Notes under the pieces: generated by a model | Told to the model about the DNA's origin: nothing | Databases searched by the model: none | The model's input: only the letters and a program-made list of their open reading frames with translations | Made by a program: the position numbers and the translations under genes | From: Portulaca oleracea | Lineage: Eukaryota > Streptophyta > Magnoliopsida > Caryophyllales > Portulacaceae | Length of the DNA stretch: 64,000 nucleotides | Reading direction: 5' to 3' | NCBI GenBank assembly: GCA_029582165.1 | Contig: CM055874.1 | Span: 2,678,114-2,742,113 of the forward strand | Shown here: piece by piece, positions 54,880-64,000 of the stretch | How the letters are laid out: every line of letters begins with the position of its first letter | Position numbering within the stretch: the first letter of the stretch is position 1

Positions 54880-57570
54880 TGGATAAAGGTTTACGTGGTA
54901 AGAATATTAAATGTGAAGTTAGGGTATGTCTCTAGAGTATTCAGAATTGGATTTGGAAAAGATATTACTTCAAAATATACCCAAATTTCAATCAACTATT
55001 AATTGTAGTGATATATATGTATCTTGAATCAAGATGATTAATAATCATTTTAAATTGTTTAAATATATATTTTTATAATTTTTAATATTATTTTTAAAGT
55101 AATTATACATATTTATCAATTATAAGAGCAAAATATTTGTCAATGAGTTGAAAAATATTTATGAAAAGAACATCATATCAACCGCAACAGAGAATGCACA
55201 TTTTATACATAATCTAACATTTAAGAAAAATATAAATAAATAAATAAATAATATATTTATATAATTTATAAGTGGTAGAAACCATCAAATAAGTGAAACA
55301 TATACCTATAACAATATATATATAAATTTTAGAGCAATTTAAATAAAATTCTAAATAATTAACAATTATCCTTATTCAAGACACTTTTACTTTCATTATA
55401 CTCGCTTCTTATCTCTATCTATTCTAGTCTTATTTATTAGTTAAATTTTTAAAACTTTGATCATTAATTTTTTAATATAAACAATAATTTATTATAAGAA
55501 ATTCTTATTAATTATATATTATTAGGAAACTTCTATTTGATAGGCTTCAATTTTTGCCTATTCCAAGTTGTCAACTATTTTACAAAATATTCCAAGCTAA
55601 GTGTTAAGCTTATTTTGAAAACTTTTCCATCTAATAAACTCGTTTTTTTGTACTACTAGTTAACTTCTTCTCACAAAACTTTCATCATCTCTCAATCTCA
55701 CTTGGCTGACTATCTTAATCTCATTTACGATTCACTTAGAATAATTTTCCCTTTTTAAATTGATTGCCTACTTGAAATAATACCTAAAGTGTTCAAAATA
55801 AGCCTACGACTTTATTAGCTAAAACACGCATTATATCAAAATACATGAATTTTAAGAGGATTTAACGAAGTTATTATCTCTAAACTTTCTTCTAAATCCC
55901 CTATTATAAATGCTCTATATTACATAATTAAATGAAAATATAACTATACGAAAATTAAAGGAATCGCAACACTGTCATTCCTTTATGTATGTATTTCTAT
56001 CGGTTTAAATATAATTACTGCCTCCGTCTCAAATTATTTGTCCCCTATTCCTTTTTTGGATGTCTCAAAATTGTGTTCACTTTCCTAAAATGGAAAGTTT
56101 TATTTATTGAAATTACTAAAATACCATTAGTTTGAATTTTAAAAGTATTTAAATATGAGAGGTAAAGTATAAATAGTAGTTTTGAATTAAAAACTAAGAG
56201 TATTATTAGTTTTTTATTACTAATTGAGATTAATTTATTAATTTTTTCTTAAAATACGTGTTAAATTGAAGGGGATAAACATTTTAGGACAGAGAGAGTA
56301 TAACTTTTTATCTACCTGCCGCCAAAATCAAAACGTATGAAAATCTTCCTTAAAATAGAAGGCTGACGACAATCACTACGTGTTACAATGTTTATGAGAA
56401 AGAAAATTTAGCCAATTAACCATCCCCATCTCAAGACCTCCTATATAAAACCATGGCCATGGTGATGGTCCGTGGTGGATGATGAAAACTTGGAATTATA
56501 TCAAGGAAACCGTGGCATTAATTATGCAGTGTCTACATTAGTTTCTTTTCTATAATATTTCCTTTATTTTTATTTATGTGTCACTTAAAAAATTGTGTCA
56601 AAATTTTTATCCATTAATATTTTAATTTATATAATAATTTATCATACAAAATCGATGTCGTTAGAATCGTAATAAAAAATATTATTAAAAAATTATAATA
56701 TTATATTTTCTTATATAAATCTTTTATCACAAATTATTGATTAAATATTGTCCATGAAAAACGTAAATGACAAATAAAAAAATGGAAGGAGTATTATACA
56801 AAATTTTCGATTGGGCGGCTTCAGAGGTTCCAAACGTGACCAGACTTATGGAGAGATAGAGTCGTAGAGATCATGGTGTCTGTTCCTTCATATTTCTTTT
56901 GTCTCTAATTATTTATCTATTTAATTATTTTATTGTCTTTAATTATTTGTCATCTAATATTTTCAATAACAATTTTACTATTTAATAAATGACTTAGAAA
57001 CAAATAATTTAACAATTATTTGAGGTCACTTTTGTTATGTTAATGTATTTCCATCTAAAACTGTGTGTTACATTGATTTTTTCACTTTTTTCGAAACCAA
57101 TAAATTAAAAGGTGAGAAGGAAGTAACTGTTGAAAGTTTTTATCGACTATTTATTTATACAAAATGATAAGTGTGCGTCTTGATTCAAAATGATTAATAG
57201 TCATCTTATATAAATTTCACCTAAATCACTAAAAAAAGTGAACCATATTTAAATTATTATAAACATATGTTTCATCATCTTGAGGCTTATTACAACATAT
57301 AATATATATAAAAATAATTCATTATTTATATTTTTTCATAAAATAATAATATGTGTAAAATGTGCATTCTTTACTAGCTAGGGTTGATAAAATTAGACTA
57401 TTATTTATATTTATTAACCTAGCTAATAAGTGTTATACTCTTATAGTTGATAAATATATATAATTATTAGAGAAAATATGATCAAAAGTTACAAAAAATA
57501 AATTATGTATGGATAATTCAAGATGGTTATGAACCATCTTGATTTAAGACACATTATTATCCATTGTTTA
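54880..57570. other. AT-rich intergenic DNA with Stowaway-like MITEs
   Basis: No gene. About 56017-56301 runs from TACTGCCTCCGTCTCAAATT to 'ggacagagagagta', an inverted Stowaway-type end pair next to TA. About 56550-56797 has similar ends (tttcctttatttttatttatg / gacaaataaaaaaatggaag). Short fold-backs with 'tcttgattcaa..tgattaat' occur at 55020-55050, 57178-57205 and 57515-57555. Confidence 0.45.
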
Positions 57571-57574
57571 ATTA

Positions 57575-57793
57575 TTTTGCAATGCGGACACTAAGAGTGC
57601 GGGAAGCATACCAACCAAAGAAAGTTAATGCGCTTTTCTTTTTGAAGAGTGCGGGAAGCATACCAACCAAAGGCCATTTAGTTGGAAGGCCATATTCTTT
57701 CCTTCGAAAGGAACAAATATAGAGAAAGAAAAAGATAATGAACAACAAAGGTAGAATGAATTCAAAAGGGTATTCCATGCAATTGAAAGACAT
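57575..57793 (-). pseudogene. Truncated and rearranged CYP96A-like P450 start
   Basis: ATG 57793 opens about 52 codons of normal P450 N-terminus: hydrophobic anchor, then GLPTKWPLVGMLPALFKK. The next codons read KSALTFFG, which belong about 20 residues further on in the paralogue at the right edge, so an internal piece is deleted. Then 'ttggtatgcttcccgcactc' is repeated (57597-57620 and 57650-57672), a scrambled duplication. No more P450 follows. A TATA-like TTATATACC lies 38-47 bp upstream of the ATG. Confidence 0.85.
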
Positions 57794-57829
57794 TTTGAGC
57801 AAATGCTTAGTTGTTTTTGGGGGCGTACG

Positions 57830-57840
57830 TGGTATATAAG
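57830..57840 (-). promoter_or_regulatory. TATA-like box of the truncated P450
   Basis: CTTATATACC on the sense strand before ATG 57793; retained although the gene body is lost. Confidence 0.4.
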
Positions 57841-58094
57841 TGCAAATTATGTTTCTCATATAGAAAAATATATCTCCTCTTGTAGGTGTGGCCTCAAACA
57901 AGTTCTTGCCTCCAATTCATTGATAGTCCGGCAGGTCTGTATAGTGTGATTGAGAGCAAGTTAGGACCGGTCATAGTTAACATCATGAAAAACATGTTTG
58001 ATCGTGTGTATATGTGTCAACACATATCTATACATACATACGCGCGTGCGCGTACACATATATATAAAGGAAAGAAAAATAATAAACATTTTGA

Positions 58095-58480
58095 GGAAAG
58101 ACACATTTTAAGTGTCTTGTCATTATATAAAACCTATATATTTGTAAATTAAATTGAAAAAAAATATTACATGATTGACTTATATAACTATAAGTCTATA
58201 ATTATATTATACATATAAATGGTATAAAATCACACTTTTGTCTATAATTTTTAAAACTTACAAAAAGGTGTCTAAAATATGTCTAACAGATGTTGTTCAT
58301 TCGTTAGGGTATCAATTTTAATTGTTGGCGTAACCAACACATTCCAAGCTTCTTATAATCGATAATTAATAATAATTGTTAAAAAATTGAGGTTAAAAAT
58401 GATAATAAGTATTAATTTAATAAAGAGCGAGATACTTAAGTAATGTCTACCCCAAGACACATATCATTACTTATAAAGGA
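58095..58480. mobile_element. AT-rich MITE copy upstream of the truncated P450
   Basis: Inverse of the MITE at 63362-63748: shares 'gtcattatataaaacctatatatttgtaaatt', 'atcacacttttgtctataattttt', 'gttggcgtaaccaacacattccaagcttcttat' and the aagtgtcttg end word. Begins about 300 bp upstream of the P450 fragment. Confidence 0.65.
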
Positions 58481-58639
58481 AATACCCTTACCTTAAAGGT
58501 GTCCCACCACCTGCCCGTCAAGAGAACATGAGCGAGGTGAATACAACTCACTCAATGGCAGGGCGAAAGCCTAGGATCCAGAATCAAACTCAGGACATTA
58601 CTCTTGGGATTCAACTTCATACCAACTAAGCTACATGCC

Positions 58640-58770
<131 letters not shown>

Positions 58771-58873
58771 GTATATACATACATATATGTGTATATGTCA
58801 GTGTATGTATGTGTATAATTAGAATCAATATGGTATAAACTTTGACATAAATAACTTTCAGAATGCTTTGTCG

Positions 58874-60603
58874 TAGGGGTGGCCACGGATCGGATATCCG
58901 ATCCGAACATAAAAACACGGATCGGATAACCGCATTTTCGAATAGTAGATTTGATGATCCGTATTTAATTCGAGAAATACGGATAACCGCACTTTCAGAT
59001 AACCGACTTTCGGATAATAGATTTGGCGATCCGTATCCGATCCAAAAGTTACGGTTAACCGGACTTTCAGATCGGATAACCATATATCCACGGATCATGA
59101 AACATTAAAAAAATTACAACTGAATATGCAATTTGGATATAACTGCCCTTCGCTTCTAATTTCATAGGCCATGGCATTATAACAAACAATACACCAAACC
59201 ATAGCAGTAGCCTACATGTCAGCAACCATGGTGAAAGTTTAATTAGGCTAGATAAATAAATAAATTGCGGAAAATAAATAACAAAAATTAAAAGATAGAC
59301 AAAACCCGGTAGTTGTTTACGATGTTCCTCCGAACTCAATTTCGGAGTACGTCACCGCCTAGAGTTCTCCAACTCTAGGATTTAACCTCAAATTATTATT
59401 AGGATGGATTTCTACAACCGATCTTAGAGTCTTCTCTACTCTCAAGATCTCACCACTTGATATCGCCTCTCAATCAAGTGTGGCGGAGTCGACCTCTCAA
59501 CTCCTAAATCTTCTCCCTAACAATAATTATCTCAATCACTCAAATGAATGAATAATAACTTAATACAACTTTAATCTCACACTCAATAACAATAGGAATT
59601 AATAATGCTCAAGTGAGATGCTTTCTTGTGTCCTCTTGTCTCTTCTCTTGTTTCCTTGGATGATCAAATGCTCCTCGTATTTATAGTGCAACAAGGTCGA
59701 AGAGTCAATCAAGTGAATAAAGCAACTCTTGATTCTTGGCATGCATGATCCCTTGATCTTGATATGATTCTCACAAGATGTGCATTTGAATTCTTTCACC
59801 TTATCAATAAGATATGGCATTCAAGAAGCAAGCAAGTGAATCATATCATATCATGTCATATTATATTATATAAATTTAATAAACAATGAAGCTCAATATT
59901 TATATAATATTTACTTGTTGCCAAAATGATAAATATTTTGGTTCAATGCATTTGGACATTCATTAGTTTTGCACATCTCATTTCATCCAATATTCTCATG
60001 ATATTAATCAAGTCACATTTCCCAAATTTGTCCAATCAAATATTATGATATCACACAAAGTAACTCACTTAGATATTGTGGTGTGACATGATTTATATAA
60101 CAAGGTCCATACAAATATTCTCAATTAATATATTAGACCAACATAAGTATTATATATGAGAAACATAATAATTCAATTAATTCAATTTCCACTCTCATAT
60201 ATAGAACTTATTTTACCGTTTGTTATCATCAAAATCATTATATGCTTCATAGAGCTAACACATAGCAACAGCCAACAAACATGTTGCAGACCTGTTGAAG
60301 GTGCATAACATAAAACCATGGCAGTCGACACATTCAAGCCTGGACAGCAGGGAGTTGGATAATTAATAGGGTAAGGCGTGGGTTTTAGACACTGACTGTC
60401 TGACTGGGTGTAAAATTCAATTTTTCGGATTTCAGTTAACCGATCCGTTATCTGCGGATTTTTTTTCTCGATCCGTGATCCGGGAAAAAATAACGGATCG
60501 GATAACCGATCTACAGGATTTAAAAATTATCCGTTAACTATCCGTTTTTTCGGATCGAATTTTCGGAACGGATCTCGGATTTCGAATTTTCTGGCCACCC
60601 CTA
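58874..60603. mobile_element. hAT-type non-autonomous element, with a nested solo LTR
   Basis: Ends TAGGGGTGGCCACGGATC and CTGGCCACCCCTA, flanked by CTTTGTCG (58866-58873) and CTTTGTCA (60604-60611), an 8-bp duplication with one CpG-type change. The outer arms (58880-59095 and 60415-60590) are 'cggataac' and 'ccgttatc' words, a larger inverted repeat. It resembles the element at 31637 in its GGATCGGAT texture but has different end bases. Confidence 0.82.
59232..60260 (-). repeat. Solo LTR, Copia-type, inside the hAT element
   Basis: On the minus strand it starts TGTTAGCTCTATGAAGC and ends ...CTTTCA. Flanks CATGG (59227-59231) and CATAG (60261-60265) are a duplication with one mismatch. Length 1029 bp. 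Confidence 0.68.
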
Positions 60604-60611
60604 CTTTGTCA

Positions 60612-60930
60612 TGCTTATAAAATTTTTAAATTGATATTATTGAATTATGTATGTATGATACAACAAGTGAATTATATAAAATTTATATCCATATCCATAT
60701 TTTCAAAAAGTTACAATAAAAAGAACCTCGTCTAATATTATCAAATATGATGTGAATTATGATATAAACCACTTTCAAAATACCTTTTAGTGCCTATAAA
60801 ATTTATAAAATGATATTATTGAATTTTGTATTTATGATATAACAAGTGAATTATATTATAATTATATCCATATATATATATCCACATTTTTTAAAATTTA
60901 CAATAAAAAGAACCCCTCTAATATATATAT
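60612..60930. repeat. Tandem duplication with about 180-bp period
   Basis: 'ataaaattt.taaa.tgatattattgaatt.tgta' through 'ttacaataaaaagaacc' occurs from 60617 and again from 60797. The bases left of the hAT element (about 58810-58865) look like the start of unit 1, so the hAT element inserted into an existing repeat. Confidence 0.7.
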
Positions 60931-62470
60931 CGAATCTGTGGATTTTAGTCTATCATGGTGTCCTATATATTTATTGGCCTAGCCAACGAATTACGAGTCC
61001 ATTAAAATTGATAATTAATAATTATACCTAACTAATATTACTTATTAAAGATTAATTAAAACATGCTACACCAATCAGTTTCTGTCACATATATTTTTGA
61101 TTAAATAATTTTAAGTAGATAGTTCTACATGCATCCTCCTAATTCCAATGTCCTCTCCACGTACCCTCCCTCCATCCAATCCGATTTGAACATGGTGAGG
61201 TTTGGAGGCCAAACTAATTAATACATAACATTGTCATTGATATTTTATAGTATTTTAGGATTATCTTATGTCATTTCGGTGTTATTTCCTTTTTTGGCAA
61301 ACTATCTTTTGTTGTGATGTAATTGAAGGTAATGACACTAATTAAATGGGTATTAATTTGCAGGTCCATTTAGTTTAATTGAATGCCACGTTGTATATAA
61401 AGGGGACTGATTTGCTAACGAAAGACGACGACACATTGATTTATTCTTGGGGATTGAAAGTTCGTATTTTCGTATGAGTGACGTGTGAAGTATAGAGTAC
61501 GGACAGAAATTCAGAATATTATTTCATTAGATAATAAGAAGTCTAAGTATGTGTCTATATGTATATGTGGAATTGGAGAAAAGTATGTGTTTATATGTAT
61601 ATGTGGAATAGGAGAAACAACATTGAAGGCGGTCTTGTTCGACAAAATTAACGTTTTAGATAGTGGATAGTTAGTTTATATAGTGGATATAACGGTTTAG
61701 ATAGAGAAAAGCAGTTTAAATAATGGTAGCGAATGACTGTTCAGACAAGAATCATAGTCAGTAAATAGTTGCTTATAGAGTTTCAGTACGAGCAATCATT
61801 GTACGAGATTGGACACTACTTCTCTTATTTCATTTAGCGGTTGAATTAACAGATTAATGTGAATTGACAAAAAAGAATATGAAAATTTTCTAAAGATAGC
61901 GGATAGTGATTTAAATAGTGGATAGCGGATGACTATCAGCACCTGCTGACTTTCAATGCGCATAACTTCTTCATTTTAACTTCGATTTGGGCAAATTATA
62001 TATCGACGGAAAGAACTCGGTGTCTACTTTAAGCTAACCAGATTTCGTGATCATCAGAGTTGTATTGAAGGAGGTATGATCGAAAAAGTGAATGTATATA
62101 TCATTCTCATGCTCGATCAATTTTGCCTAATTTCTTTATGTTCCTCCTTCCTTCATTTAACTCTTCCTTCCTTGACTTTCCGTCTTTTTTCTTCTTGGTT
62201 CCTTGTACTCGATTTATCCATTGTTCTTCCTTGATGCTCCACGAACCTGACCTTGTGAAAAGACCAAGATACCCCTTTACTTCCAAAAATAGTCGATTTG
62301 AGGCTTCAAAAACGACTAGAGCTTGACTTGAAGAAAAACAAGATTAGACCCACTTTCATCATTTTTTTTATGCTGAGAACCTTCGGGAAATATAGATCAT
62401 TAACCTACTCAAATTTCACTAGGACTCGAATTTTGGTCAACGCTACATAAAAAGTTATTTCTCACAAGAT
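60931..62470. other. Intergenic region
   Basis: 60940-61040 resembles another decayed copy of the P450-associated MITE. 61550-61610 contains a 30-bp tandem repeat ('gtatgtgt.tatatgtatatgtggaat.ggagaa', two units). 61940-62100 is a scrap of the Ty3 LTR also seen at 48440. No gene recognised. Confidence 0.45.
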
Positions 62471-62477
62471 TCATCAC

Positions 62478-62545
62478 ATGTGTGTGTGTGCGTGCACGCG
62501 CGCGCATGCACATGTCTGTACATGTGACATACATACATACATACA

Positions 62546-62576
<31 letters not shown>

Positions 62577-62605
62577 GTGTGTGTGTGTGTGGAGAGAGAG
62601 AGAGC
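62478..62605. repeat. Microsatellites (GT)n, (GC)n, (ACAT)n, (GT)n, (GA)n
   Basis: A GT run and 'gcacgcgcgcgcatgc', then about twelve catacata units, then GT and GA runs. Confidence 0.95.
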
Positions 62606-63198
62606 GACAAAACACACACACAGGAAAGTCAGATCGTAATGCATTGTACTTTAGGCACTGAGGTTGTGGTAAGCTGGACTTTAAAATTGTATCACGATAT
62701 ACCAAAATTGTGAAACTATTGAAATACAGCGTGCCGCCACTGAGTTGGGTGAAATGAACTCAGTGAATTGTCATAATTTGTTGTACCACAATCTAATGAT
62801 TGAATTGTTTGAACTAATGCAATCAATTCTATCATACTATGTTGTACTAAACTCTAACTCATGAAATGTTAGGATTACTGGAATTCGATAGTTTCTCAAT
62901 TTTTCTTATTGTGATACTTTAAAGTTCGTCTTTCCAAAATCCCAAAACATGAAATACAGTACATTATAATCCAATTTTCCATATATATATAATTTTTTGG
63001 TTTTCAAAACCACTAGGAGAATAGAATTTTTTAATTTTTAGGAGCATCTAAATATAAAAAAGATAGAGACCATTAACACATAAAAACTGAGAATAAAGAT
63101 TATTAGAATTCAATTTTCCAAAAATTATAATACGTATTAACGTTATCAAATGCAGGACACTGAAACTCTACCTTTGGTTAAACATGTGCCGCCACTTT

Positions 63199-63208
63199 CT
63201 ATATAAGA
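63199..63208 (+). promoter_or_regulatory. TATA-like box of the edge P450 copy
   Basis: CTATATAAGA, 73-82 bp before ATG 63281; the spacing matches the other P450 copies. Confidence 0.55.
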
Positions 63209-63280
63209 CTCCTCATTTGCGCATATAGGAAGCATGCCCTCCACCCACCCTCCACAAAAGCAACAAATAACTTTCTCAAA

Positions 63281-64000
63281 ATGTCTCTCAATTACAAGGG
63301 ATACTTCTTTGAATTCATTCTAACTGTGTTGTTCTTTCTCTTTTTCTTTCTCTATTTTTATGGGTGATGATAAGTGTCTTGTCTCAAGATACTGTTTAAA
63401 TGTCTTCTCCCTTATGAAATCAATACTTATTATCGTTTTTAACCCCAATTTTTTTGACAAATACTATTAATTATCAATTATAAGAAGCTTGGAATGTGTT
63501 GGCTACGCCAACAATTAAAATTGACACCCTAACGAATGAACCTCATCCGTTAGTCATATTTTAGACATCTTTTTTGTAAATTATAAAAAATATCGATAAA
63601 AGTGTGATTTTATTCAATTTATATATATTATTATAGTTATAGAAGTCAATCATGTAACTTTTTTCCAATTTAATTTACAAATATATAGATTTTCTATAGT
63701 GACAAGACACATAATATATGTCTTGCACAAGACTTTTATCATTTTCCCTATTTCTATTCATTTCAAAGGAAAGATGGCCTCCCAACTAAATGGCCTTTGG
63801 TTGGTATGCTTCCTGCACTCCTCAAAAATCTCCACAGAATTCACGACTACACTGTTGAAGCCATGGAAAAAAGTGCATTAACTTTCTTCGGAGAGGGTCC
63901 TTGGTTCACCAATATGAAGTTTCTTATCACAGTTGATCCTTCGAATGCACTCTATGTATTCAACAAGAACTTTAAGAACTACCCCAAGGGGTCCAAGTTC
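63281..64000 (+). pseudogene. CYP96A-like P450, 5' part, interrupted by a MITE and cut by the window edge
   Basis: ATG 63281 opens MSLNYKGYFFEFIL and a hydrophobic anchor; after about 27 codons a 387-bp MITE interrupts. From 63758 the P450 text resumes (GLPTKWPLVGMLPALLKNLH, later GEGPWFTNMKFLI, PKGSKF) and is open to the window end. Leaving out the MITE and one copy of its 9-bp duplication, the frame is uninterrupted. So the gene was whole until the insertion; whether the insert is spliced out of the transcript cannot be told. It lies opposite to the other copies. Confidence 0.85.
63362..63748 (+). mobile_element. Mutator-type MITE, 387 bp, inside a P450 reading frame
   Basis: Ends GGGTGATGATAAGTGTCTTG and (inverse) GGGAAAATGATAAAAGTCTTG. 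TATTTTTAT (63353-63361) and TATTTCTAT (63749-63757) form a 9-bp duplication with one mismatch. No coding capacity. Other copies lie at 45290, 51765 and 58095. Confidence 0.78.

Overview
This is a piece of a nuclear plant genome, almost certainly a eudicot. It is AT-rich and has GT-AG introns, LTR retrotransposons, TRIMs, MITEs and hAT elements, and a tandem group of single-exon cytochrome P450 genes of CYP86-clan, CYP96A-like type. I cannot name the species from the sequence. Two halves differ strongly: 1-25.3 kb is a heavily invaded gene relic, and 26.7-64 kb holds a GDSL esterase gene and the P450 cluster separated by AT-rich DNA and small transposons.

1-25.3 kb: a fragment resembling U11/U12 snRNP 48 kDa protein (93-707) is followed by the scattered exons of a minus-strand HAD/NLI-interacting-factor-like phosphatase pseudogene (25318 down to 997). 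Its introns were enlarged by successive insertions, each readable from target-site duplications (TSD): solo LTR 1991-2996; solo LTR 3568-23504 (TSD ACCAC), itself split by a 19.1-kb Ty3/gypsy Tat/Ogre-type element 4196-23335 (TSD GAGTT); and solo LTR 23841-24985 (TSD CAAAC), itself split by a TRIM 24120-24811 (TSD ATTTG). The Tat/Ogre element lies on the minus strand (gag 20.2 kb, protease, RT, RNase H, archaeal-type RNase H, integrase ending at 13.68 kb) and is broken by frameshifts, in-frame stops and a damaged RT active-site box. Between integrase and the 3' LTR it carries about 8 kb with two captured genes on the opposite strand: a plant-mobile-domain gene (7.6-10.4 kb) and a DUF7745-like gene (11.2-12.7 kb). 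All non-coding parts of the element are studded with a short word, AAATCCGCGC, often as the palindrome AAATCCGCGCGGATTT and alternating with TGGGCC words.

26.7-33.7 kb: a five-exon GDSL esterase/lipase gene (minus strand) whose exons join in one open frame. Its introns hold a MITE, a solo LTR and a 1.3-kb hAT-type element made of TCGGAT/TCGGGT words. 34.5-43 kb: repeats only, including a 1.7-kb solo LTR with an array of GTAGCG-NN-CGCTAC palindromes and a second TRIM of the same family as the first.

43.3-64 kb: three intact P450 genes on the minus strand (43326-44891, 49851-51383, 53229-54779), a truncated and rearranged P450 start (57.6-57.8 kb), and on the plus strand at the right edge a P450 gene running out of the window with a 387-bp MITE in its membrane-anchor codons. 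By family these enzymes would be ER-bound mono-oxygenases of long-chain wax or fatty compounds. Related AT-rich MITE copies sit a few hundred bases upstream of several copies.
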